Positions 23,519 through 31,961 of a DNA stretch of 64,000 nucleotides are shown in pieces. The stretch spans positions 1-64,000 of the forward strand of contig JAHBWE010000018.1 in assembly GCA_019637155.1 (NCBI GenBank). The letters are read 5' to 3'. The stretch's first letter is position 1; every line of letters starts with the position of its first letter. The notes under the pieces were generated by a model. That model saw nothing but the letters and a program-made list of their open reading frames with translations. It had not been told where the DNA came from and made no database searches. Both the position numbers and the translations under genes were made by a program. This stretch comes from Labilithrix sp. (lineage in GTDB: Bacteria > Myxococcota_A > Polyangia > Polyangiales > Polyangiaceae).

Positions 23519-24346
23519 TCAGAGCAGGACGAGCATGCGGGCGCCTTCGGGGGTGGTCTCCGTCGCGATGGTGCCGCCGTGGGCGGTGATGAGGCCGCGG
23601 GCGATGAGGAGGGCGAGGCCGCCGCGGCTCTCGTCGGGGGCGACGCTCTTGGCGGCGCGCGGGGCGGTGCCGCGAACGGTGAAGGCGACCTTCGCCTCTT
23701 GCTTCTCCATGCCGAGGCGGATGACGCCGCCCTCGCCCGTCGACTTGAGCGCGACGCTGACGAGCTTCGTCAGCGCGTCGACGACGTGGGCGCGGTCGAC
23801 CGTCACCGTGACGGAGTCGTCGGCTGGGCCCTCCTCGACCGAGGCGCCCTTGTCCGCGGCGAGCGGCTTCGCCTTCTCGACCGCGACGCGGAGGAGCGCG
23901 GCGGCGTTCTCGGGCTTGGCCTGGACCTCGACGCTGCCCGCCTCGATGCGGCTCGCCTCGAGGAGGTCGTCGATGAGGCGCTGCATGCGCGTCGACGCGC
24001 GCTCCATGCGCGAGACGAGGGAGGTCGCGCGGGCGCGCTCGAAGTCGGGGGCCTCGAGGTCGTCGCGGAGGAGGCCGGTGCTCATCGCGAACGTGTTGAG
24101 CGGGTTGCGGAGGTCGTGCGCGACGCTCGCGAGCAGGACCTCGCGCGCGCGCGTGGCGGCGCGGAGGTCGGCGCGGACGCGCGCGGTCTCTTGCGCGATC
24201 TCCTCCAGCGCGTCGAGGACCTGGCTCGCCGGGATCGGCTCGTCGCCGAGCGCGCCGCGCGCCTCCGCGATCGCGCTCTTCACCTCGTCTGGGGAGGCCG
24301 CGGTCTTGATGTGAGCGGCGGTCCAGCCGAGGCCCTTCGACGTCAC
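23519..24346 (-). CDS. Degenerate histidine kinase (probable pseudokinase)
   Basis: A 275-residue soluble protein. The dimerisation domain is intact, with an acceptor-type motif SVAHDLRNPLNTF. In the ATPase half the N box reads DALTKLVSVALKST without the essential Asn, and the G1 region reads RGTAPRAAKS without the DxGxG. Only a G2-like GGLALLIARGL and the final strand remain. It can probably dimerise and perhaps be phosphorylated, but not bind ATP normally. The GTG start at 24346 overlaps the stop of the upstream gene (GTGA), which decides the start against an earlier in-frame codon. Confidence 0.8.
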   Translation of the reverse strand: MTSKGLGWTAAHIKTAASPDEVKSAIAEARGALGDEPIPASQVLDALEEIAQETARVRADLRAATRAREVLLASVAHDLRNPLNTFAMSTGLLRDDLEAPDFERARATSLVSRMERASTRMQRLIDDLLEASRIEAGSVEVQAKPENAAALLRVAVEKAKPLAADKGASVEEGPADDSVTVTVDRAHVVDALTKLVSVALKSTGEGGVIRLGMEKQEAKVAFTVRGTAPRAAKSVAPDESRGGLALLIARGLITAHGGTIATETTPEGARMLVLL

Positions 24347-25464
24347 TGAGGCGCCTTTGCCCACTGGCCGTTTGCGTTCTGCGCCTTCGCCGCGACGACG
24401 GCTTCGTACTCGCTCTCGAACATGACGAGCTGCTCCGTCACGACGTCGAGGTTCTTCGCGTTCATCTCGTTGTCCTCGGCGCGGCTCATGTCGCTCATCT
24501 GCCGGCGGATCTCGCCGAGCTTGTCGCAGATGTTGCCGAGCAGCTCGACGTCGACCTGCGCGCGCGCCTTGTCCGCGAAGTTCTCGCGGTAGGTGTCGAA
24601 CAGCTTGTTCGCCGCGCCGCCGAGCTCGCCCATGATGTCGGCCATCTGCGAGGACTGACGCACCTTGCGGATCTCGCCGAGCTCCTTCTCGTAGACCTCG
24701 AGGCGTCCGTCGATGACGGCGATGTTCTTCGTGTTGAACTCGAGCTCGAGCCCGCCCTCCTTGAAGGCGACCATGCGCTCGCGGATCTTCTTCAGCGACC
24801 CGATGATGCGCATGAGGAGCGCGGGCCGCCGCGAGACGCGCGGCTCGCCCGCGAAGTGCGCCTGGTACACCGCGAACTGCGCGTTCGCGAGGGTGGCGAG
24901 GACGCTCGCGCGCTCCTCGGGCGTGCCGCTCTTCTGCGCGTTCTCGATCAGCTCGATCTCTTTTTGGTACTGCGTGAGGTTCGAGACGACGATCTCGCGA
25001 TCGCGCTGGAACTCGTTCACGGTGCCCTCCTCGAGGAGCTGGGTCATGCGCTTCTCGATGCCTTTCAGGTCGTCGACGAGCTCGCCGAGGAGCGCGACGT
25101 CGCGCGTCGTGCGGTCCTTGCCCGCGAAGTGCCGCGCGTAGCGGTTGAAGACGAGGTTCGCGCTCGTCGCCTCGTGGGAGAACTCCTCGAAGGTGGGGCC
25201 CACCTCCTGCGCGCGCACGATCGCGTTGCGTTCCTGCGCATAGAGGTCGAGGTTCTTCTGCGCGGCGTCACGCAGGCGGATCAGGTCGGCGGGCATCGCC
25301 GCGGAGGGGATCTGATCGATGCGCGAGAGCACGTCGCGCATGCGTTTCATGATGCTGTCGAGGAGCGCGACGTCACGCGTGAGCCGAGACTGCCCCGCAA
25401 AGCCGGCCGCGTATTCATCGTCGAGCTTGGACAGCTCGGTGGTCAGGTTCTCGAGGATCGACAT
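24343..25464 (-). CDS. Four-repeat all-helical protein, unknown family
   Basis: A 373-residue cytoplasmic protein built from four repeats of about 90 residues. Each has a phrase like YARHFAGKDRTTRDVALL, then a helix of the type VDDLKGIEKRM, then NIAVIDGRLEVYEKELGEI. The repeats are clear at protein level but diverged in DNA. There is no signal peptide or cysteine cluster. It is co-translated with the degenerate kinase behind it (4-base overlap), so it is probably a scaffold or input for that protein. I do not recognise the family. ATG at 25464 is chosen; upstream frame to 25938 is not coding-like. Confidence 0.75.
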   Translation of the reverse strand: MSILENLTTELSKLDDEYAAGFAGQSRLTRDVALLDSIMKRMRDVLSRIDQIPSAAMPADLIRLRDAAQKNLDLYAQERNAIVRAQEVGPTFEEFSHEATSANLVFNRYARHFAGKDRTTRDVALLGELVDDLKGIEKRMTQLLEEGTVNEFQRDREIVVSNLTQYQKEIELIENAQKSGTPEERASVLATLANAQFAVYQAHFAGEPRVSRRPALLMRIIGSLKKIRERMVAFKEGGLELEFNTKNIAVIDGRLEVYEKELGEIRKVRQSSQMADIMGELGGAANKLFDTYRENFADKARAQVDVELLGNICDKLGEIRRQMSDMSRAEDNEMNAKNLDVVTEQLVMFESEYEAVVAAKAQNANGQWAKAPQ

Positions 25465-25561
25465 CGCGCCCCGACTTACCACTCGCGCCGGAGGGGGAAA
25501 AGCCGCCGCTCTCCTTAAGTCGCGCGGGGCGCGCGGGGGGTGCGAGGGCTGGCGAAGTCGC

Positions 25562-25620
25562 GCGGGCTCGAGCCCGCCCATGGAACGACGAAGGCGCCCC
25601 CAACGGAGCGCCTTCGTCGT
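25562..25620. terminator. Two hairpins, probable terminator of the CHRD gene
   Basis: A perfect 16-bp palindrome GCGGGCTCGAGCCCGC (25562-25577) is followed by a 13-bp stem (ACGACGAAGGCGC / GCGCCTTCGTCGT, 25585-25597 and 25608-25620) with a 10-base loop. They lie 77 bases after the stop of the leftward CHRD gene and about 120 bases before the start of the next leftward gene, the right place to separate the two transcripts. Confidence 0.7.
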
Positions 25621-25696
25621 GCGAGGCAAAACGCCGCCGCGAGGGCGGGCCTCGCGTGGTGTGGCCTCGAGCTGAGCCTTCGAGTCGGCTCGGCGA

Positions 25697-26374
25697 TCAG
25701 GCCTTCTTGCGCTTGCGCGAAGCGGCCATGAGGGCGATGCCGAGGCCGGCCGCGATGGCGAGGCCGCTGCCGGTGGAGCCGCCCGTCGTGTTGCAGCCGC
25801 CGTCGTCGGTCGACGCCGGGGTCGCCGCGGTGCCGCTGGTGCCGGCGTCGTTCGCCGGCGTGGTGCCCGCGTCGGTGTCGGTGTCGGGGGGCGGTTCCTC
25901 GTCGCCTTCGCACGTCTCGGGGGCTGCGTCCTCGTCACCGTCGAGTGTGAGCTCCCCGCGGATCTCGCCGGCCCCGTGCAGCTCGGTGTGGAAGTTCAGG
26001 TAGGTGTCCTTCGTGTCGAGGCCGGTTGCCTCGTCGTCCGTGAGCGTCTGGTTGACCGTGGTCGCCGCCGTGCCGCTGGGAAGAGTGATGAGCGGCGCGC
26101 CCGTGCCCGCGGCCTCGTCGTCGATCGTGTGAATGTGCGCTGCCGTGATCTTCTCCGCGAAGGTCGAGGGCGTGAAGGTGATCTTTCCGCAGAGCTTCTT
26201 CGTATCGGTGTCGTAAGTGAAGCGGGCCTTGGCGGTCGCCGCGCTGTCGGTTGCCGTCGGCTTCTCGTTCTCTCCCGAGATGTCGCTCGCGATGTAGTTC
26301 TTCTTCGCGGCGCTAGCCATGCCAGTAACGAGCACCGCCGCGAGGGCCGTGCCGAGGAAAAGAGAGGTCTTCAT
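25697..26374 (-). CDS. CHRD-domain surface protein with MYXO-CTERM tail
   Basis: A 225-residue exported protein. It has a signal peptide (ALAAVLVTGMASAAKK) and one CHRD domain (GENEKPTATDSAA, CGKITFTP, AAHIHT, FHTELHGAGEIRGEL), a fold found in chordin and bacterial surface proteins. After a Asp/Thr/Pro spacer it ends in GGCNTTG, a hydrophobic helix and KRKKA. That end is the MYXO-CTERM sorting signal, in which the Cys is processed for outer-surface anchoring. ATG at 26374 is chosen because it gives the signal peptide. Confidence 0.88.
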   Translation of the reverse strand: MKTSLFLGTALAAVLVTGMASAAKKNYIASDISGENEKPTATDSAATAKARFTYDTDTKKLCGKITFTPSTFAEKITAAHIHTIDDEAAGTGAPLITLPSGTAATTVNQTLTDDEATGLDTKDTYLNFHTELHGAGEIRGELTLDGDEDAAPETCEGDEEPPPDTDTDAGTTPANDAGTSGTAATPASTDDGGCNTTGGSTGSGLAIAAGLGIALMAASRKRKKA

Positions 26375-27477
26375 GCCCGGTAGGCTCGCCCGAAGATCGC
26401 CTTCGCGCAACCTTCGCACCGAAAATCGCTCGCACCTGATCGCGGTGTCACGGCCCGTTGCTCTCGTTCACACCGAAACAAGGACCGTAGTATCCGCTAC
26501 TTCGCTCCACGCCCCCGCGCCGTCGAGCTCGCGAGGCCACAAAAAAAGGACCGATCGCGAGCATGACGCGCCCTCCGCGACGATTCGACCGCTTCGTTAT
26601 TCACTCCGCTAAGCGCATTTCCAATACGCGCTAACACCTGCACGCTTCTGCGCTAATTGCCAATGCGCCCCCGTCGCTCGTGCGTGCACAATGCATCTTC
26701 ATGCACGCACGCCGCTCCGAAGCTCGTGCCCCGCGCCGGCACGGAGCGCATGCTCGCGCGCCCCGCGCCGGCACGGAGGTCGTGCAACGACGAGCCGCCG
26801 AGAATGCGCGCGTCGATACCGCGCCGACTCACGCCGACTCACGCTCGAAGCAAGCTCGAAGCACGCTCGCGAGCGGCGGCCCGAGCCGTGCGGTGTGGAG
26901 CAGCGCGTCTTCGCAGGTCGGCGCGATGGACGCACCCGATCCCGAGGATGCGTCGATGCCGCGCCGACTCACGCTCGAAGTACGCTCCCGAGCGCGGCCC
27001 GAGCCGAGGGGCGTGGAGCAGCGCGTCTTTGCACGTCGGCGGCGATGGGGGGGGCACGCGATCCGATTCGCTCGGAGCACGTCCGGGCGGACGCGCGGGC
27101 GTCGCTTGGAGCGCGTTCGGGTTGGGGCGACGTCTTCGTGCGTCGGCGTCGAGGTTCGTCGGCCGGAGGACGTTCGGCGGATGCGCGGCGTGTTCGTGCA
27201 TCGGCATCGAGGCGCGGTGCTCGGAGCGCGTTCGGGTCGAGCACGCGGAGGGCTCGTCGTTCGGAGGGGTTCGGGCCCGGCGAGCGGCTCGGAAACACGC
27301 GCGGGAGCGGCACCGGCGGGCCGGCGGCCCGATCGCTGCTCGAATTTTGCGTGTGTTGTGGCGGGGATGGTAGCTCCGGGGCGGGGGGCTCGTGCGCTTC
27401 TTGGTAGCCGTGCTACGTGGCTGGCGCCGGGCGGTGGGGAGCTCCAGCTGGCACGGAACATGACCCTCGAGACGTAG
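26375..27477. other. 1.1-kb gap with degenerate long repeats, no convincing gene
   Basis: The left third (26450-26660) is less GC-rich, with a run of seven A near 26540, and probably holds promoters. From 26690 on, degenerate repeats occur. CCCGCGCCGGCACGGAG appears twice near 26730-26780, and a unit of about 130 bases at 26803-26932 recurs at 26940-27055 with its landmarks CGCCGACTCACGCTCGAAG and GGAGCAGCGCGTCTT. Weaker echoes reach 27250. Long frames are open on both strands, but all are Arg/Ala-rich low-information sequence, as expected for stop-poor GC-rich repeats. Confidence 0.6.
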
Positions 27478-29088
27478 ATGGCTTCGAACCCCGCCACACC
27501 TTTCGGACTGGAATTCGGTAACGTCGAGGAGCTTCATCGCGACGCGCCGCCGCGCTCCGAGCGTAGTGCGCAGACCCGTTCGCAGGGCCCCCGGTCCGCG
27601 TTTTCCCGTATCGGGGTCGCCGCCAACGAGACCAGCGAAAGCCCCTTCGCGGCCCTGTCGGCGCGGCACGGGCGGCCGCTCCGCGTCGCCATCCTCAGCG
27701 ATTTTACAACGATTCCGTACGCCAACGGTGCAGCGTTCCAGACACGGTTCCTGTACCAAGAATTGCGTCGGTGTGGTCACGAGGTCACAGTCATCGGCCC
27801 CCGCGACCCCCACGCCGACCCCGCCTCCCTCCCGCCGGACACCGTGGGCCTCCCCAGCGTCCCGCTGAAGACCTACCCCGGCCTCTTCCTCCCGATGCCG
27901 ACGGAGGCGTGGGTCTACGACCCGTCCCGCTGGAGCTTCGACATCATCTTCGCGCAGGCCACGTCGCCCGCGCTCCACTTCGCGGTGTGGCTCCGCAAGA
28001 TGAAGGGGATCCCCGTCATCTGCGTGAACACCACGCACCTCTCCGCCGCCTACGACGTCCTCCTCCCCGAGAACCTGAAGCGGCTCGGCTGGGTGAACGC
28101 CGGCCTCGAAGGCGCGCTGAAGCGGCCGGTCGACAAGCATTTCGCCGCCATCTACAACGACTCCGACGGGCTCGTCGTCCTCTCCGAAGGCCTCCGCTCG
28201 TACTGGCGAGAGCGCGGCGTGACGGTGCCGATTCACGTCATCCCCCGCACCGTGCAGCCGGAGATCTTCGATCGCCCGCTCGGCGAGGACCCGTACACGC
28301 ACCTCGAGTCCGCCGAAGGCCACTCGTGGCGCGGCGCGCGGCTCCTCTGCGCCGGCCGCCACACGCGCGAGAAGAGCCAGGACCGCATCATCCGCATCTT
28401 CGCGCGCTACGTCGCGCCGGTGGACCGCGAGGCCACGCTGACGATGCTCGGCGACGGCCCCGATCGCGAATACTACGAGCGCGTCGCGCAAGAAGAGGGC
28501 GTCGCGCATCGCGTCTTCTTCCCGGGCGAGGTGCCGTTCACGAAGATGGCGGACTACTACGCCTACGCCGACCTCTTCGTGCACGGATCGCTCAGCGAGA
28601 CCTACGGCAACGTCATGGGCGAGGCGCTCTGGTGCGGCACCCCCACCGTCGCCTTCGCCGACGGCATGGGCGTGTCCTCCCAGATCAAGGACCGCGTGAA
28701 CGGCGTCCTCCTCAGCCCGGGCAAGGGGCATCGCAGCGAGCGCGAGGCGGACGCCACGTTCGGCCGCGCCGTCCTCGACCTCCTCGCCGATCCCGAAGAG
28801 CGCGCGCGCCTCGGCACCGCCGCTTCGAAGATGTCGCGCGAGCGCTGCTCCCCCCTCGCGGTCCAGACCCGCATCGCGGACGCCTTCCGCCTCGCGCAGG
28901 AGCACGCCGCCGCGTGCCGGATCAACGCCGCCGCCGACGGCCCCCGCGTGGTCCAATGGGCGACCACCTTCCACCACTTCCGCTCCTGGGCCGCCGCCAA
29001 TGCCACCCTGTACCTCGTCGGCCACCTCCGCCCCGCCGACGACCACTCGAAGACGAAAGCCAAGCTCCACCCCCAAATCGGCAGCTAA
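27478..29088 (+). CDS. GT4-family glycosyltransferase
   Basis: A 536-residue retaining glycosyltransferase of the GT-B fold. After about 65 residues of disordered leader comes the N-lobe start LRVAILSDFTTIPYANGAAFQTRFLYQEL. The C-lobe contains LLCAGRHTREKSQDRIIRIF, the sugar-nucleotide motif SETYGNVMGEAL (Glu374 and Glu382, the E-x7-E pair) and FADGMGVSSQIKD. Such enzymes add sugars to lipids or polysaccharides at the inner face of the membrane. It is monocistronic, with no other polysaccharide gene close by, so acceptor and donor are open. Confidence 0.9.
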   Translation: MASNPATPFGLEFGNVEELHRDAPPRSERSAQTRSQGPRSAFSRIGVAANETSESPFAALSARHGRPLRVAILSDFTTIPYANGAAFQTRFLYQELRRCGHEVTVIGPRDPHADPASLPPDTVGLPSVPLKTYPGLFLPMPTEAWVYDPSRWSFDIIFAQATSPALHFAVWLRKMKGIPVICVNTTHLSAAYDVLLPENLKRLGWVNAGLEGALKRPVDKHFAAIYNDSDGLVVLSEGLRSYWRERGVTVPIHVIPRTVQPEIFDRPLGEDPYTHLESAEGHSWRGARLLCAGRHTREKSQDRIIRIFARYVAPVDREATLTMLGDGPDREYYERVAQEEGVAHRVFFPGEVPFTKMADYYAYADLFVHGSLSETYGNVMGEALWCGTPTVAFADGMGVSSQIKDRVNGVLLSPGKGHRSEREADATFGRAVLDLLADPEERARLGTAASKMSRERCSPLAVQTRIADAFRLAQEHAAACRINAAADGPRVVQWATTFHHFRSWAAANATLYLVGHLRPADDHSKTKAKLHPQIGS

Positions 29089-29146
29089 CGCCCAGCCAAC
29101 GCCCCCAAAGCCCCCCCGCCCACGGCCGTCAGAGGCCAAATCGCGA

Positions 29147-29179
29147 GCGGGGGTGCAGGGGCGAAGCCCCTGCGTTGAA
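29147..29179 (+). repeat. Core copy of the dispersed hairpin element between GT4 and kinase genes
   Basis: An 8-bp hairpin GCAGGGGC-GAA-GCCCCTGC (29155-29173) inside the family frame, a G-rich box before and CGTTGAAA after. Both arms differ from the consensus by matching changes, so pairing is kept, which argues for selection on the hairpin or for a distinct subfamily. It may serve as terminator of the glycosyltransferase gene. Confidence 0.7.
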
Positions 29180-29227
29180 AATTCCGGCGCTTGCATTCAG
29201 ATTCGGGAGACGTGATCCTAGCTACTG

Positions 29228-30934
29228 ATGGGGAGCTTCACGCCCGCCCCCTCGACGGTGCTGTCTCCTGGCGATCGCCTCGATCGCTACGAGCTCGTCT
29301 GCATGCTCGCGCAAGGCGGGATGGGCAGCGTGTGGCTTGCGCGCCTCGTCGGCAAACACGGCTTCGAGCGGCTCGTCGCGGTGAAGACCATCCTGCCGAC
29401 GTTCGGCACCGACCGGACCTTCGTCGACATGTTCCTCGACGAGGCCCGCATCGCCGGGCAGATCGATCACGAGAACGTCGTCCGCACGCTCGAGATCGGC
29501 GAGGACCGCGACGTCCTCTACCACGCGATGGAGCTCATCGACGGCGAGTCGGTGCGGAAGCTCTATCGCGACGTGCGCAGCGCCAGCGCCGCGTTCCCCC
29601 TCGGCGTCGCGCTGCGCATCGCGGCCGATACGCTAACCGGGCTCCACGCCGTCCACGAGCTCGTCGGCCCCGACGGCAGGAACCTCGAGGTCGTCCATCG
29701 CGACGTCTCCCCGCAGAACATCCTCCTCACCATGCGCGGCACGGTGAAGCTCATCGACTTCGGCGTCGCCAAGGCCCGCGAGCGCAGGACGGAGGAGACC
29801 ACCGCCGGCACGCTCAAGGGCAAGATCGAGTACATGGCGCCGGAGCAGGCCAACGGCACCAAGGTCGATCGCCGCGCCGACGTGTACGCGGTGGGCGCCG
29901 TGCTCTACGAGCTCCTCGCCGGCGAGCCGCTCCGCAACACGGAGGACGGCCGCCAGCTCCTCGCGCTCCACGAGCTCATGACCGGCGCGCCCTACGAGCC
30001 GCTCCATCCCGGCGTCCCGCTCCCGGTCCGCACCGTCGTCGACCGCGCGCTCGCGAACGATCCCGACGATCGCTACCGCACCGCGGAGGACATGCGCCGC
30101 GCGATCGAGCAGGCGATGGTCCAGATCGGCCTCAGCGCCACGACCGAGGACGTCGCGAGCGCGCTCGTGCAGTACTCGAAGGAGCGCACGCAGCGCCGCA
30201 AGGACGCGATCGACGCCGCGGTGAAGGTCGCGCAGCAGCTCGAGCGGGAGCGCGGCGGCGCGCCGGCGCCCTCCGCGCGCAGCAGCCGCACGATGTCGAC
30301 CGACGAGACGTACATCACGGTGTCCGGCACGCCGTCCGGGATGCAGGTGCCGCCCGGCGTCGGCGATCCCTCCGGCACGCTCGTGCAGCCGCTCGTGTTC
30401 CCGCATCCGGCCTCGTCGGCCGACATGCTCGGCGCGGTCGACGGGCAGATGCTGATCGCGCCGCAGCCGCTCCTCCCCGCCATCGTCCCGACCGACGGAT
30501 CGACCTCGATGCGAACCATGCAAGGTGCATCGATCTCCGCCGCGCCGCCGCCGCCGGCGAAGAGCGGCTTCGGCACCGTCGTCGTCCTCGGGTTCGTCGG
30601 TGTCCTCGGCATCGTCGCGGGCGTGCTCGTCGCGCGCCAGCCGGGCCACGCCACCGCCGAGCAGCCGTCGAGCACGCCCGTCACGTACGTGCCGGCCAAC
30701 CCGAGCGCCGCCGCGCCGACCAGCGCGACGCCGGTGGTGATCGCGCCGCCGACCGTGCTCCCGCCGGGCTCGGCGGTCCCGTCGGCGGGGACGACCGCGC
30801 GCCCGAAGGAAACGAAGGAGCCGAAGGAGCACGTGGGCGCGGGAGCGACGACGACGGTGCAGCCGTCGAGCGCGCCGAAGCCGAAGCCGAAGCCGCGGAA
30901 GCCGAAAGGCGACGGCGACGAGTATGGCTTCTAG
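29228..30934 (+). CDS. Membrane-anchored Ser/Thr protein kinase (Hanks type)
   Basis: A 568-residue kinase. The catalytic domain (about 16-300) has the glycine loop LAQGGMGSVWLA, Lys in VAVKTI, the catalytic loop VHRDVSPQN with Asp159, DFG, and APEQ. A linker with Pro/Ser follows, then one membrane helix (VVVLGFVGVLGIVAGVLVA, about 460) and an outer tail ending in repeated Lys-Pro. HRDVSPQN instead of HRDLKPEN is common in myxobacterial kinases. It overlaps the next gene by 11 bases and heads a three-gene cassette. Confidence 0.93.
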   Translation: MGSFTPAPSTVLSPGDRLDRYELVCMLAQGGMGSVWLARLVGKHGFERLVAVKTILPTFGTDRTFVDMFLDEARIAGQIDHENVVRTLEIGEDRDVLYHAMELIDGESVRKLYRDVRSASAAFPLGVALRIAADTLTGLHAVHELVGPDGRNLEVVHRDVSPQNILLTMRGTVKLIDFGVAKARERRTEETTAGTLKGKIEYMAPEQANGTKVDRRADVYAVGAVLYELLAGEPLRNTEDGRQLLALHELMTGAPYEPLHPGVPLPVRTVVDRALANDPDDRYRTAEDMRRAIEQAMVQIGLSATTEDVASALVQYSKERTQRRKDAIDAAVKVAQQLERERGGAPAPSARSSRTMSTDETYITVSGTPSGMQVPPGVGDPSGTLVQPLVFPHPASSADMLGAVDGQMLIAPQPLLPAIVPTDGSTSMRTMQGASISAAPPPPAKSGFGTVVVLGFVGVLGIVAGVLVARQPGHATAEQPSSTPVTYVPANPSAAAPTSATPVVIAPPTVLPPGSAVPSAGTTARPKETKEPKEHVGAGATTTVQPSSAPKPKPKPRKPKGDGDEYGF

Positions 30935-31961
30935 GACGCGTCTCTGCGCCTTCGTCGTCGGGGCGCTCCTCTTCGCAGCACCGAGCGACGTCGCCGCGGC
31001 GCCCAGCGCGGCGGAGCGCGAGACGGCGCGCCGCCACATGGACGAAGGCACCGCCGCGATGAAGACGGGCGAGCACCGGCGCGCGCTCGAGGCGTTCTCG
31101 AAGGCGCACGAGATCATGCACGTGCCGACGACGGGCCTCGCCGTCGCGAAGGCGCACCTCGCCGCGGGGCACCTCGTCGAGGCGCGCGAGGCGGCGGTGG
31201 AGGTCGCGCGCACGCAGAAGGAGGCGCACGAGCCGGCCGTGTTCGAGAAGGCGCGCGACGCCGCGCGGAAGATCGAGGCGGAGGTGAAGGGGCGGATCCC
31301 GTCGCTGAAGATCAAGGTGAAGGGCGGGACCGCGTCGAAGGTCGCGGTCGACGACGTGGACGTGCCGCTCCCGCTCATCGTCGAGCCGGTGCCGGTGAAC
31401 CCCGGCAAGCGCGTCGTCACGGCGAAGGGCACCGAGGGCACCGAGGCGCGCGTGAACGTCGAGGTCGCGGAGAAGGAGTCGAAGGAGGTCGAGCTCACGC
31501 TCACGTGGCCGACGACGGCCGACCCGACCGCGAAGCCGACGCCGGCGCCGACGAACGACGCCGACAAACCGCAGGAGAAGCCGAAGGTCCTCGGCTTCGG
31601 CAACGAGGACGTCGCGTCGAAGGGCGGGCGGCGCGCGCCGCTCGCGGAGGGCCTCATCTGGGGCGGCTTCGCGTTCGGCGCGGTCGGCATCGGCGTCGGC
31701 GCGGTGACGGGGCTGATGACGCTCGGCAAGGCGTCGGACGTGTCGCAGCTCTGCGAGAACAACATCTGCGCGCCGTCGGCGCAGAGCGATCTCGACTCCG
31801 CGACGTTGCTCGCGACCGTGTCGACGATCGCGTTCGGCGTCGGCCTCGCCGGCATCGGCGCCGGCGTCCTCGGCCTCGCGATGCCGCGCCAAGGCGAGAC
31901 GAAGGGCCACGCCGGGCTCTCGATCCGTCCCACGCTGAACGGGCTCGGAGGGACCTTTTGA
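30924..31961 (+). CDS. Exported TPR/PEGA-like membrane protein
   Basis: A 345-residue protein with a signal peptide (VVGALLFAAPSDVAAAPS). A TPR-like helical region follows (MDEGTAAMKTGEHRRALEAFSKAHEI), then a beta-rich PEGA-like module (VAVDDVDVPLPLIVEPVPVNPGKRVV). Two C-terminal hydrophobic helices flank a short loop with a Cys pair (LCENNIC). The same plan recurs in the gene at 40562, in the same position behind a kinase. It probably works in the envelope with that kinase. The ATG overlaps the kinase end, so the two are coupled. Confidence 0.7.
   Translation: MASRTRLCAFVVGALLFAAPSDVAAAPSAAERETARRHMDEGTAAMKTGEHRRALEAFSKAHEIMHVPTTGLAVAKAHLAAGHLVEAREAAVEVARTQKEAHEPAVFEKARDAARKIEAEVKGRIPSLKIKVKGGTASKVAVDDVDVPLPLIVEPVPVNPGKRVVTAKGTEGTEARVNVEVAEKESKEVELTLTWPTTADPTAKPTPAPTNDADKPQEKPKVLGFGNEDVASKGGRRAPLAEGLIWGGFAFGAVGIGVGAVTGLMTLGKASDVSQLCENNICAPSAQSDLDSATLLATVSTIAFGVGLAGIGAGVLGLAMPRQGETKGHAGLSIRPTLNGLGGTF

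Noticed and set aside
26680..27477. A 265-codon frame in the gap before the GT4 gene
   Set aside because: Overlapping frames are open on both strands, the composition is Arg/Ala/Gly repeats, and no frame shows domain-like sequence.
27446..27477. Sigma-54 promoter suggested by TGGCAC before the GT4 gene
   Set aside because: The matching TTGC element at the required spacing is absent.
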